Assembly: GCA_964368645.1 (NCBI GenBank)
Contig: CAYJBY010000014.1
Span: 8,232-72,231 of the forward strand
DNA from: JAEDHM01 sp964368645
GTDB taxonomy: Bacteria; Bacillota; Clostridia; Christensenellales; CAG-1252
Length of the DNA: 64,000 nucleotides
Direction: 5' to 3'
Positions 34,501-49,500 of this stretch are shown piece after piece. The translations under genes and the position numbers were made by a program. Under the pieces are notes generated by a model, which was not told the origin of the DNA, did not search any database, and worked only from the letters and a program-made list of their open reading frames with translations. Positions within the stretch are counted from its first letter, which is position 1. The number at the start of each line of letters is the position of its first letter.

Positions 34501-37500
34501 CAACGCCGCAACGGACGACCATACCCAGTATTACGCTTTAGACGGCGCAACGATAAAGGTAACTTACCTGATTAACGGCGTCAGCGGTAACAGCGCGGTC
34601 AACGCAGGAACTCACACCGTAGTCGCTACGGTAAAAGCCTACGAGGGCGGAGCGGTTTCCTCCAACTACGAAAGCATCGAACTGGTTTGCACGATGACCA
34701 TTGCCAAGGCGGATATGTACTATTACAACACCTCAAGCAGTACCGCGACTTCCGGCAGATTCTATCTTGTCGGCGGAACCAGAAGCTACGACACAGGCTC
34801 TTATTACCTTAATATCAATACCGTCAACGAGGCGGCTATCTCCACTTCCAAGGTTACGACGATGACCGTTTGCCCTTACGGCGTAAGCGGTTATTCCGAC
34901 GGCTATGATACCGCAGAGGTGGTTTATACGTATTCCTACGTTCCCACAGGCGGCTCCGCCCGTAGCGTCACGTCTGCGAAACACGCAGGCGTTTATACGG
35001 TTACGGCTTCTGTCAACTGCGACAACTACAACTCCTACGAGTTGCCTTCGTCAGGTACTGTTAGATTGACGATTAATCCCGTCCAGATTGAAAACGTATA
35101 TCTCAACCTGCCCGAGATGCTCCAGAACAACGACGGTACTAACTTACGTCACTACGACTACGCCAATACCTACTATTCCATCGGCGTATCACGCAGTGCT
35201 TCTACGGTTATTACCTCTGTCGTCAACACATTTACTCTGACCATCAACTCTACCGACACAACGGATACGGCAACGGTGGTTTATACCTATCAATACTTCC
35301 TGCCCGAAGATAATATCGCTTCCGCAACGCCCACCGCAACGGGCAGTTTCAGCAACAGCATTATCAAGAACGCAGGACAGTATAAGGTTTCCGCAGTGAT
35401 TAACGCCTCGGGTGAGGCTTCGGTCGATTACGTGCAGAAGACGCTTTCGGCAACCGTAATCGTGGCAAGAGTCGATATTACCAATATCACGTTTGCAGGA
35501 TTAAGTACCACCTACGATGGCTTAACCCATTCCGTTGCTCTGTCAGGCAATACCACGCAGTACGGCGAAACGGTCTATGCTAAGTACAGCTTTGTTTCCA
35601 CTTCCACCACCAACGATACGGTTTGCACCGATAACGTAGGCTTGACGGCGAAACACGCCGGCACCTATACCGTTACCGCTCGCATAAATGAGGCAACGGA
35701 CGCTTCCTACAATATGAACTATTACAGCAAGACGCTTCATTCCGGTCTTAATATCGCTAAGGCTACGATGGCGGATTTGTCCTACGTATCGGCTACAACC
35801 ACTTATAACGGCTCGAATTATTATCTGTCCCTGCTTTATGACGGTAACGATACTGCCTTGACGACAACGGCTCCTTCTGCCACCGTCAACGTACATCCCA
35901 CCACTAACGCGACAGCTTCCGACTCGGTTAACGTCAGCTATCTCCGTAACAACTCCGCATTTAACGGCGCAAAGCACGCGAATACCTATACTATAACCGT
36001 AAGCGTTAAGCATCAGGGCACAGACGCGATAACTTCCGAGGCATACAGCGATTACGAGGATTATTCCGCCACAGCTACGCTGATTATCAATAAGGCGTCT
36101 ATGTGGGCGCGTGTTTCGGGCGACACAGCCAACGCGCTGACCTCCTTCTACTTCGTGACGGAGAACGGCGGTTCCTGCGCAATTACCTATGATACCTTCA
36201 CTCACTTTATCAACGTGGGTACCTCTTCCACTGTTACCGATATAGTAACAGGCAACGACTACGTAACAGGCGTTAATATCCGTCCTGCCAATATGAGCTT
36301 AGCAGCAGGCAATACCCTAGGCGACACCGCCGACGTAACCTACAGAGTAGGCGGCGCGGTATTCACAGGAGCAAAGAATGCAGGCACTTATAACTTAAGC
36401 GCAACGATAAGCGACGCTAACGGCGATTACGAAAGTATCGTTCTTAACGGCACCTTGGTTATCAATAAGGTTAAGTGGGACGGCACGCAGGGCAATTTGG
36501 CGGCAATCTATTATCAGGGCACAAGACTGGTTTACGATTCTTATCTGCATTACGCGTACGTTTCCTCCACAGCCGATACTTATAATAACGTAGCCGTTAA
36601 TTCCGTCAACCTTTTGACGGCGGACGGTACGGCAACCGTGAGCTATAAGTACAACACTGACGGCGGTGCGGCGTATAACACCGTATTTAACGGCGCGGTT
36701 AACGCAGGTGCGTATTACCTCAAGGCAACAGTGGAAATCGCTGACTCCGTTACCGAAAACAACTACGAACCTTGGTCTGCTACCACCGTTTTGACTATTG
36801 ACAAGCTGGAATTCACTGACGCAGTCGGACATTTAGGCGCACTGTATCTGGTCGGCACGACTATGTCTTACGATATGGCGGCTCACGCAGTCGGCGTTAA
36901 TTCCGTTAACGCTTATCGCGACAACTTGGTAACTTCTCTTACCTATTCCGCTGTAGGCCTTGTGATTCCTGTTCAGTACACCTACACCTATACCGACGCA
37001 TTAGGCTCAAGCACCACGAGTTCTGCCGCGCTTACCGCGCCGCAGTCTGAAGCAGGCGTTTATGCCGTATCCGCAAGTATAGCCGAATCCACCAACTATA
37101 AGGGTTGGAGCGGCAACTGTGTAATGACTATCGAACGTCTGTCTTGGACGAACGCCGAAGGTCACTTAGGCGAGCTTTACTTCGTAGGCAACAGTATGCT
37201 TTACGATATGGCTACTCATTACTTAGGCGTTAATTCCGATAATTCGACCTATGACAATGCAGTCAACAGCCTTAGCTACGCATTAAGAGGCGGCAACCTC
37301 ACTATCGCGGTAAGCTACACCTACAATACCGATAACGGCGGCGTCTACGCCACCGAGTTCAATGGTGCGGCGAACGTGGGTAATTATTACGTCAAGGCTT
37401 ACATCGCTTCCACCAATAACTACGAGGGCTTCAGCGAGACTGCGACCTTGGCTATCAATCAGTTGCAGTTCACCAACGCGGCAGGTCAGTTAGGCGCACT

Positions 37501-40500
37501 TTATCTCTACGATAAGGACGTTTATTACGACACCAATACCTATTACACTGGAGTAAGTAAGAGTAACGTGTGGACTAACAGCCTACCTTCTACGCTGATT
37601 TACAACTTAGCAGGCGGCACGCTCACCGTTAATATTGCTTATACCTACACGCTTAACGGCACGCAAAAGGGCGCGTTTACCGCAGGTGCGAAGAAAGCAG
37701 GCACTTACGTTATTACCGCTACAATCGCTACCGACGCTTACGGCAATTACGCCGCTTGGAACGAGGACGCCACTATCCTTATCCGCAAGGCGGAGTACGG
37801 CATAGGCGGTTTGAGCGCGTTGTATTATCACGCCCCCGACGCTTCCTACAATTACGATATGACCTATCACGCGGCTTACGTTTCCACTACGGACGCTTAT
37901 AGCTCCACACCTCTTAGCTCTGTCGCGTTACTGGGCAGCGACGGCACGGCGGCTATTAGGTATTATTACAATACCGACGGCGGAACCCAATACGTCAACG
38001 AGTTCAGCGGCGTTATCAACGCAGGTACCTATTACGTTAAGGCGTACGTAGATTACGGCGCGACTGACAATGCAGACAACTATGAGAACTGGCAGTCCGT
38101 AATTACGATTACCATTAATCCGCTTACCTACACCAATGCGTCTATCGGCGAGTTGACGCTTAACGACGGCGTGATAACCTATAATACGGCTACTCACTAT
38201 CTGGGCATTTCCACAGGTGCGGCTTGGGTGGACAGCAACGTATCCGAATGGAGCGTAACGCTTGCAGGCGGAACCTTACGCATTCCCGTAAGCTATACCT
38301 ATAACACCGACGGCAGCGATACCTACGGCAGTAGCTTTAACGGCACGGCGAACGCAGGTGTTTACTACGTCAAGGCGGCTATAACCGCAGAGCCTAACGG
38401 CAACTACGCGGCTTGGAGCGACGAAGGCACACTTACCGTCAATAAGCTGAAGTGGAACGGCACGGACAATAACCTTGACCATCTGTACTTTGTCGGCAAC
38501 GGCGACGGACAGCTTTACGATGCGGTTACTCACTATTGCGGTATCAATACCGTTAATGCGGCTAATAATACCCAGTTGACTCATCTGTACTATTCCGTAG
38601 GCATCGACGGCGTAAGCGCGGCGACTGCCCAAACGGCTAATTTGACGATAACCGTGGCTTATACCTTCTACGTTGGCGAACCCGGCACAGGTAACTATTC
38701 AGGCAACTTTACAGGCGCTCTTAACGCAGGTATCTATAACATAAAAGCCACCATCGCAGAGAATACCAACTATGACGGTTGGACGAATGAAGCGGTTTAT
38801 ACCATTATCAAGTTGGCGTGGAACAACAACGCAGGCAACCTCGGCGCATTGTACTTTACGGGTGACGCGTTTACTTTTGATAACGCCACGCACTACGCAG
38901 GCGTCAGCCGCACCGCAGGAACTTACGTTGATTCCGCTGTGCCCACGATATACTTCACGGTAACAGGCGCAACGCTTGAGATCCCCGTGGTTTATACCTA
39001 CTTTACTGGCAGTACGGGCACCTATACCGAGAACTTTGTCAGCGCAACTGACGCAGGTGTTTACAATATCAAAGCAGAGGTTGTCGAGACCGAGAACTAC
39101 GAGGGTTGGAACGCGACCGCTACTCTTGACATTGCCAAGCTCAAGTGGAACGGCACAGACCACAATCTCAGCGCGCTGTATCTTAATTCGGTGTTCACTA
39201 CCTACAATATGAGCACCCATTTCGCCAGCGTAAGCGTTGGCTCGGACGTAGCTAACGATAGCTCGCTTACCGTACTTAACTACACGGTCGGGGCATCGGG
39301 CGTAGTTTATAACGGTGCATCTTCAGGCAACTATGCTATAACCGTCAACTATACCTACAACACCAACAACAACGGTGTTTACAGCGAAGTCTTCGCAGGT
39401 AAAGCGGACGCAGGCGTGTACTATATCAAGGCTACCATTCCCGAAAGCACCAATTACGAGGGTTGGAGCGATACGGCTACGTTGACAATCAGCAAACTTG
39501 TTTGGGCTGATTACAGCGCAGAACAGCAGATTAACGTAGCGGAAGGCTATCTCGGCGCGTTGTACCTTAACGGTGCTACGAGAGCATACGATATGGCTAC
39601 CCATTACGCAAGCGTAAGCCATACCGACAGCTGGAACGATACGGCTGTTACTTCTCTGACCTACAATTTGGACGGCGGAAATTTGATTATCCCTGTGGTT
39701 TATACCTACAATGTCGATGATAACGGCGTAAGCTATCCCTTCGGATTCGTAAGCGCTACGGACGTAGGCAACTACTACATTAAGGCAGTTATCGCAGAGA
39801 CCGAGAACTACGCAGGCTTTAATGCTACCGCCGACCTTATTATCAACAAGCTGACTTGGACGGCAGGCAGTATTGACGAGGGACACTTAGGTTCATACGA
39901 GATGTATGACCATACCACCGCATACGATATGATTACTTACCGTATGGGTATAACCGACGGCGGAGCTTACACCAACACGACTCCTATAACGGAGCTGACC
40001 TATACCTTTGCTAACGGCAACGAATTACGTCTTACCGTCAACTACACCTATTCCCTTAACACCTTAGCTTACGATACGCCTTGGCTTACCGCAGGCGTTT
40101 CGGACGTAGGCGTTTATAACGTAAGGGCGCAGGTAGTCGGCACCTCTAACTACGATTCCTTGGACGAGGCGGCAACGCTTACCGTCAACAAGCTGAAATT
40201 CGAGGACTACAGCGCAGAACAGCAGATTAACGTAGGCGCAGGCAAACTGGGCGCGTTGTACTTTGTGGGCAATACGATGTTCTACGATATGAACGTACAT
40301 TACGTAAGCGTCAGCCACACTAACGGCTGGAACGACGCTTCAGTGCCTTCTCTCAGCTATACCTTAGCAGGCGGCGTACTTAATATCCCCGTTGCCTATA
40401 ACTATAACAACAATAATTCCGCGGTTTACGACAGAGTGTTCGCAGGAGCCTCTAACGCAGGTAATTACTATGTCAGTGCGGTTATTGACGGCACTACCAA

Positions 40501-43500
40501 CTACGACGGCTATACAGGCACCGCTAACCTTATAATCAACAAGCTGACTTGGACGGCGGATTCCTTAGGCGCATACTCTATGTACGACCATACCGTAACC
40601 TACGATATGATTGCTTATCATATGGGTATTACCACCGAGAACAGCTATCAGAACGTAAGCGGAATCACAGAGCTTACCTATACCTTAGCAGGCGGCGAGC
40701 TGAAATTGACTGTTGATTATACTTACACAACCGAAGCGGCTACTCCTATGGTCTATGACAGCGTTTGGAACGCGGAAGACGGTATGACCAACGCAGGTAC
40801 CTACTACGTAAGAGCCTACGTTGCAGGTACGTCTAACTACGACGAGCTTGATTTGGAAAAAACTCTGACTATCAATCCTCTGACTTGGACAGACGGCGAC
40901 GTCGCGGACGGTCACTTGGGCGTTTATTACTTCGTCGGCAAAACAATGTCCTACGATATGGTTACTCACTATATAGGCATTAACACCGAAAACGCGTACT
41001 TTGACGGTCAGCGTAACGCTTTATCTTACGAATTGGCAGGCGGTACTTTGGTAATCAACGTCAACTACACCTATTCTATGGGCGACAGCGTTGCCTATGA
41101 TAATACCTTTGTCAACGCAACCAACGCAGGAAAGTACAACGTGCGTGCGTTTGCCGATGGCACCGAAAACTACACGGCGTTGGAAAAGTTCGCCGTATTG
41201 GAAATCACCAAGTTGCAATGGGCAAACGGTGCGATTACGGACGGTTACTTAGGTGCATACGATATGTACGGCGCGGATTTGTATTACGATATGGCGGCTC
41301 ATCATATGGGCATCACCACCACTCCTAATCAGACCAACGTCCAAAACGAAAGATTGACTTACACCTTAAACGGCGGAACGCTTAATCTGGACGTAGTTTA
41401 TACCTATGCCACCGTACGGGGCAATCCTGCCGACTATTCTCTTGCTTGGCCTTCCGAAATCGGTATGACCAACGCAGGCAATTATTACGTCAGAGCTTAT
41501 ATAGCGGCTGATCCTAACGGCAACTTCGATGCTTTAGACAAGACGGCGGACTTGATTATCCGTAAGCTAGAATGGGCAGACGGTCAGCTCGGCGAGCTGT
41601 ATTTCGAGGGCGCGACAATGTCCTACGATATGCTTACTCACTATATGAGCGTCAGCTCCACCGAGGCTTATAACGACGCACCTCCTGCGGAATTGTCTTA
41701 CAGCTTGGCAGGCGGAACGCTCAGACTGTCTATCGCTTATACCTACAACACCGATAACGGCGGCGTATATCCCAACGCGTTTGTTAATGCAACCAACGCA
41801 GGTACCTACTATGTAAGAGCTTATCTTGCCGATACCGTAAACTACGCAGGCGTGGATAAGACCGCCACCTTGACGATTAATCCGCTGACTTGGACGGACG
41901 GTGATATTGCAGACGGCAACTTGGGCAAATACGAGATGTACGGTCATACCACCGCTTACGATATGGTTACCTATAATATGGGTATCACCACAGGCTCCGC
42001 ATATAGCAATACCGTACCCGTTACGATGTTGAGATACGAGCTTAACGGCGGTACGCTGAATATCAACGTAACGTACACATATACCCTCAACGGCGGTCAG
42101 GAGCTTCCTTGGATACTTACAGGCGTAAGTAATTCCGGCACTTATAGCGTAAAAGCACATATTTCCGCAGATCCCAACGGCAATTATGCGGAGAGAACGC
42201 TAAACGCTAACCTTGTTATTAACAAGCTGACTTGGACTGCCGGTGCAATCAATGAAGGTCATTTGGGTGCTTATTACTTCGTAGGAGCAACCAAGGTTTA
42301 CGATATGCTTACCCACTATATGAGCGTCAACACCGTCAACGCATACAACGATGCGCCTCCCACAGCTTTGATTTATAACCTTACAGGCGGTACTCTTGAC
42401 CTGTCGATGAGCTATACCTACAATACCGACAACAGCGGCGTTTATAACGACGCGTTCGTTAATGCAACCAACACGGGTACCTACTACGTAAGGGCATACC
42501 TAGCAGGAACCGCGAACTATGAAGGCTACGATGAGACGGCAGTTTTGACTATCAACAAGCTGGAATGGGAAAACGGCGATATTCTTTCCGGTAAGTTGGG
42601 CGAGTATCATATGTACGACTTTACAACGGCGTACAGTATGCTTACCTACAATATGGGTATCACCACAGGCGGTGCTTACGTTAATATCGCGCCTACTACT
42701 TCCCTTAGTTATAATTTGGGCGGCGGAACTCTTAACATAAACGTGGTTTATACCTATTCTATGGGCGACAGCTATGCTTACGACAATCCTTGGTCTTTAA
42801 CAGGCGTAAGCGACTCCGGCGTTTACCACGTCAAGGCATATATCGCCGCGGAACTTAACGGCAACTATGACGCGGTAGAGCTTACCTCTACCTTAACCAT
42901 TAATCCGCTGACTTGGACGGACGGCGCATTGATAGACGGTCATTTGGGTGCTTATTACTTCGTGGGCGCAACCAAGGTTTACGATATGCTTACCCACTAT
43001 ATGAGCGTCAATACAGTCAATGAGTATAACGACGCTCCTCCTACCGCTTTGATTTATACCTTAGCAGGCGGTACTCTTGACCTGTCGATAAGCTATACCT
43101 ACAACACCGATAACAGCGGCGTTTATAACAACGCGTTCGTCAACGCCACCAACGCAGGTACCTACTACGTAAGAGCTTACCTTGCAGGAACCGCTAACTA
43201 CGAAGGCTTTGATGAGACCGCAACTTTAACCATCAAACCTCTTGAATGGGAGAACGGCTCCTTGGCTGACGGTTATTTGGGCGAATACAATATGTACGGT
43301 CATACCACCGCTTATGATATGGTTACTTATAATATGGGTATCACCACAGGCAGTGAGTACGTTAATACAACTCCCGTGACAATGTTAAGCTACGCCTTAG
43401 GCGGCGGCACTCTTAACATTAACGTGGTTTATACCTATTCTATAGGCGGTAGCCAATACTTGCCTTGGATACTCACAGGCGTTAGCAACTCGGGTACCTA

Positions 43501-46500
43501 CAATGTCAAAGCATCTATCGCAGCTGATCCTAACGGCAACTATGAAGCGGTAGAGTTAGCCGCGACCTTGACCATCAATCCGCTGACTTGGACAGAGGGC
43601 AACGTCGCCGACGGTAATCTGGGCGTTTACTACTTCGTAGGCGCGACTAAGGTTTACGATATGATGACTCACTATATGAGCATCGGCACCGTTGACCGTT
43701 ATTACGACAGCGCACCCTCCGAATTGACCTATGAATTAACCGGTGGCACGTTAAGTCTTACCGTCAATTACACCTACAACAACAACCTAGTGGACAACGG
43801 CGAGTACCCCTTATCCTTCGTATCGGCGACCAACGCAGGCACGTATAACGTAAGAGCTTACTTGCCCGCAGATCCCAACGGTAACTACGGCGAACTGGAC
43901 AAGACAGCCACCTTGACGATTAATCCGCTTACTTGGACGGCAGGCGCATTAGCCGACGGCAATTTAGGTGCGCTTTCCTTCGTCGGTCCCGACGGTGCAC
44001 AGGTTTACGACGGCTTAACCCATTACGTATCCGTAACGCGCAATAACAACGCTTGGGTTGACGCTATGGGCGCGGACTTTACCTACAACCTTAACAGCGG
44101 ACTCAATCTTACGATTCCCGTGGTCTATCAGATGAGCACGGATAACGTCAGCTGGACTGCTTTCAACGGCGTTAAGAACGCAAAAACCTACTACCTTAAA
44201 GCAACGATAGCCCCAGAGGCTAACGGTAACTATGAGGGCAGGACGTTTAACTATACCTACGTTATCACTCCGTTTGAAACCACCATCAACTGGACGTTGC
44301 CTGTTGGTAACACCTCTATATACAACGGTACCAATCAGCATTCTATGCTTAACGTACAGCTGCAAAAGGTTGTGGCGGAGGGCGGTTTGTCCGATTTGGC
44401 GTTCCACCTGTACCTAGCTTCCGATTTAAGCGGAAACTACAGCGACTTGAACAACGATAACGCAGTCGTTACCGATTTAACGGCAATCAGTGTTGACTCT
44501 GTTGTTACGGACAGCCTGACAGGCAAAACTACCTATCAGTATTATCACGCAGGCAATTACGTTGCAGTGGCGTATTTCCACGATGACAACTATGCGCTTA
44601 CCAACTCCTATCAGCTGGTGCAGACGCTTGAAATGCGTCAATACGTGATTCCTCTTTATCTGGTTGGCAGCAGCTTTATTTACGATGCGGTAACGCACTA
44701 CGTAAGTGCAAACACCTCCGATAGCTGGTTAGACATAAGGCCCGAAAGTAACGCCATAGCCTTGGCAGGTAGCGAAACAGGTACAATTACTTACAAGTAC
44801 AATACCGATAACAGCGGCGTTTACAGCAGCGTGTTCAACGGTGCCCGTGACGCGGCAACCTATTATATACAGGCGACAATAACGGTAGGCGAGGGTTACC
44901 AAAGCTCCGACTACGTGGCGTGGCAGAAGACGGCGGTTTTGGATATCGCACACTTTGACCTTAATCTCAGCTCCACGGGAACACCTGCTTGGACAAAGAT
45001 TTACGACGGTACTGACGCATATACCGCGTTTACTCTTAACGAAATCCCTGCCGGTGACGCAGGCAAGCTGACTATCAGCGTTCATTTCGACAATAAGAAC
45101 GCGGGAATAGGTAAGACCATCGTTGTTGAACTGACCGATACTGACGTTTCCTCTCCCGTTTCACAGAACTACTACAGCGAAAGCATCACAACAGGCGTTA
45201 TCGAGCGCAAGGAACTTGTGCTTATCGGCAATATCGTTTGGAACAAGACCTACGACGGTACCGATAACGCAGTTCCCAGAAACGCACAGGGCGATATTGT
45301 TGATATTTCCGGTTCCGCGGCTTATACAGCAGGTAACTATGTTATCAGCGGCGACGAGGTGACAGTTTCCGCGTACTTCGACAGCAAGAACGTCGATAAC
45401 GTCACTAAGGTTTACTTCGGTTTGGCAGGAGCAGACGCGGCGAACTACTACGTAATGGAAGTAGTGCAGTCCAACCTGATTTCTCCCGTTGTAACCCCCG
45501 TGATTTGGACGAATCCTTCCTTGACCTATAACAGCTACGTTCGCACTTACGAGGCGTACGTAACCAATTGTGTCGAAGGACGCGTATCCGCATATCCGTA
45601 CACTATTGCTTCTATCGAGTTGCTGGGCGACGATATCAATAATCCGAGCTTGTCCTCCAACGGTATCTTGATGTTCGACATAGTCTTTACAAGTGACGGC
45701 GAAATCGCAGTTTACAAGAACGCGGCGATTTACAATGCTAACGTATCCGCCGATGATCATTTGGTTTCTAAGCTCTATGCAGAGGGATACTTATTCGAGA
45801 ATTCTGCTCTTGGAAATTACTACACCATAGAAGGCAACTACGTGCTTTGGGATATTGAAAACTCTTCCGATACTACTGCGAAGACCTGCGAAATCACCAA
45901 GTGTCCTATAACGGTAGAGTGGACGATAGACGAAAGTCTGATTTACAGAGGTGAGGAGCTTACTCTTGAGGCTTATACTTCTATCGTCGGCGCAGACTGC
46001 GGATTGTACGGCTCCGATGCAAACGGACGCATTGACTTTGCGATTATTCCCGAGAATACGGAACTTGACGATATAACGGGCGTAGCTCTGTTTAAGGGCG
46101 CGGCGCGGTCCTCTTCCTTCAAAAACGCGGGTATCTACACGATTATCGCACAATTAGAGAACGCACTTGACGCTAACTACCAGCTTATCGACAGTCAAAA
46201 GTCCAACGTCACGGTAGATAAAGCAAATATTGACAATTACTTCAACTTTGCAAGTGCACAGGTAATTACGCTTGAATCTTACTTTGACGGAGTAGAGCAT
46301 TACTTCTTCGTTACAGACGGTAACGGCGACTATAAACACGTAAGAACCTATAGCCCCTATTCGACCTACGCAGTGGGCGATTACTGTATCTACGGCACGG
46401 GTGCCGATAGAGTGGTTTACGTCAGCAATACGACCATCAGCGGCGAGGCTTGGACTCCCGAGCATTGGGCAATTGCAACAGACGTTGAGGTAGCCAAGAC

Positions 46501-49500
46501 TTATCAATACGATTCCGGCGTACCCGTACTTGTCTATTACAGCACGGGCGACGATATCGAATTCCATACCGTGGACGGCGGCTATGCTTCCGGTTACAAC
46601 GGCGTAAAGAATGCAGGTAACTACAACATCAGCGCAACCGTTTACGAGACCGAAAACTATTACGGCTGGAGCGGCAACTTCGACGTAACTATTGCCAAAG
46701 GCAACATTGACGATTATATCGAAATCAACGATAGATTGACCGATGGCACAACGGGACGCGAGGGTGACGGTTCTCCGTTGATTTACAGCGGCACCAGCTA
46801 CTACATTTACGCGGCATACGCAGGCGGATACTTTAACATCGACAACTTTGCGTTGCAGTTCCCCGACGGCTCGGTAATGGCTATCAACTACAATCTCAAC
46901 GAGTTGCAATATGTCAACGGCGTTTATCCTACTTATAACAACGGCGTTGTAAGCGGCGATTACGTTACCGACAGCAACGGTAATCCCGTTTATCTGAGCG
47001 GCGGCGTTCAGAAGAGCGAGCCGGGAACCGACGAGGTTGGTTTCTATCAGATTTTGGCAAGCGTTATCGACAATCAGAACTATAACGACTGGAGCGACAG
47101 CGCAATTCTCCGTATCGTCAGGTATAACGCAATGGTATTTTGGCAGACCACCTACGAGGGCGAACCGACCGACGTCAACAACGTGGTATTTACTTATAAC
47201 GGCGTTGACCAGCTGACTAATATCTCCGCCAGCTTCTCCGCTCCTTCCATCGACTTACTGCCCGGCGAAACCAACATAAGGTTGGCTATCGTAACGCAAG
47301 TTACCGAGAATGCCGCGGCATACGAGGATAACGGCGGTAACGACCACGAATTCAGACTTGCAGGCAACTATATACTCAACGCTTACGTACCTGCGTCACG
47401 CTCCAATCAGGCGCGTATCAACCGTAACTATAATTTGTCCGGTATCACCACCGCGTTGACTATGAACAAGTTTATGGTCGAGATTCTATGGTATATCGAC
47501 GTACCCGACGGCAACGGCAACGAACGTAGCGAATATGACGAGGCCAATCCTCCCGAATATGACAGTATCGAGTACAATATCAGCGCGGTAGGTCACGGTG
47601 TACAATACACCTCCGACGTTGTGAACGGTCAGCCTGTTTACAGCAACAGCACGATTCTGTTGTTCACCGATGAGAACGATCCCGACAGTATTTGGTCGGC
47701 TATTAACGCAGGCAACGGATATTCCTGCCGTGTTATCGGCATTGACGCGAGTATGAGAGAGCAGATTAACGTCTATGGCGTTGAGCCGCCCAGCAAATAC
47801 CCGTACTATTCCTATAACTATGAGCTGTCCGCATTCAACAACATCTTGTCTTGGTCCATAAGAAGACGTAATATCTCCGTTGAATTAGGCGCAGACGCCA
47901 ACGAACTGCGCAAGTATTACGACGGCAGTGACGAGTTCCTTATCACCTCTATTGCAGGTCACACCGCTTCCTACGAATACGTTGTAACCGATCAGGTTAT
48001 CTCCCGTAACGGTCACACCGTTAAGATTTACGAGGAGCACGGTCAGGTTTACGTTTCAGGTGTTGAGGGCTACAACTACATTTCCTACACTATCAGAGGA
48101 ATACTGGAGAACGATACCTATCAGCAGCAGGTTTGTCCGATTTGCGACTATACCTACTACGAGAGTAACTTCAACAGCTACACTATAGACACCGATTACT
48201 CAAGTATCAATTCCACTACATTGCAGGAAGCGCCCGGCTGTTATACCAACGATGGTCCCGTTACTTTGACAGTAAAGCCCAGCGTTGCGTTGGTAGTCGC
48301 CGGCGTTGCTTACAGTGAGGGCGATACAATACCTGCGGGCTCAAGGCTGTCCGCCAACCAGTACTTCTACTTAGACGAAGCCGACAGAAGCGGTTTTTAC
48401 AACGGTATCATTATCGATGGCGTTCTGTATAGACAAGGCGACACCATCGGCGCAGGCACGGTGCTTGACTATGAGGAATACTACTACCTGTCTGATACGG
48501 ACAAGAAGGGCTTCACCGCAGGCGGATTTATAACCGTCAATCATAACGGAACTCGTTGGGACGCGATTTCCGCCGCTTACGAATGCCCCGTCTGTAAAAA
48601 GAACGCCGCGGCGGAAGCCGAAGCAACTATAGCCGATTTGCGCCAGCAGTTGGTATTCTATGACAGCATAGTCAACGGAACATACGGCTTCGTACGTATT
48701 GCAGAGCTGATTGACTACCTTTATACGCTGTCCGATTCGGCAACGGATTTGGAAACCAAGCTGGTGTATATCAACGCTTGTCTTGACGTTTTCGACCAGT
48801 TGGATTCGGATTACTATTCCAACAAATCCGCCTACACCTTGACTCAGCCTCCCTACAATACGATTACGATTAACTCCAGAGGCTACGGCGTCGGTGATAC
48901 TATTCCCGCGGGCACGTTAATTACGCTGGAACAGTATTACGATTTGGACGAGGACGATCGCGATGCTTTTGCTCTTACCAAGCTGAGTATCCGCAATATT
49001 ACCAAGCATAACTATTCTGCTCTCTACTTACTCAAGGCGCAGATTCTCAACAGCTTAGCGGCACGGTACGGCACTAATAACAATAACTGGAACAAGATGA
49101 GAGTGACGGATTATGCCGACGTTAAGTATCTCGTTAATATGATTATGGATCTTGACGAAGCAATAAGCATCAACGTGCCGGATTTGACTACCAATAGCTT
49201 GCATAACAGCTTGAGAGTTCTGATAAACAACCTTAACACGTATGCGCAGACCTTATTCGATAAGTCGGAAGACCTGATTCCTCTAACGGTGGAAGACGCG
49301 ACAAGCGTCCTCTTGGCAAACCTTGCAGGCAACGGCACGATTGAGCGTATGAGCGCAACGCTTTCAATGTACTATATCTATCACTCCTTTGACGTAGGCA
49401 ACGACAACCCGTTAGATGATGAAATAGATAACTATCACGTAATCGACGACGCGGTTTATAACCTCGGCGACCTAATCGACGAGCAAATTACCGACGTTAA

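Noticed and set aside
31799..46909. Long antisense open frames opposite the giant gene (for example 31799-32578 and 46154-46909, minus strand)
   Set aside because: They mirror the codon bias of a very long repetitive gene, have no ribosome sites or recognisable domains, and repeat wherever the sense repeats do.
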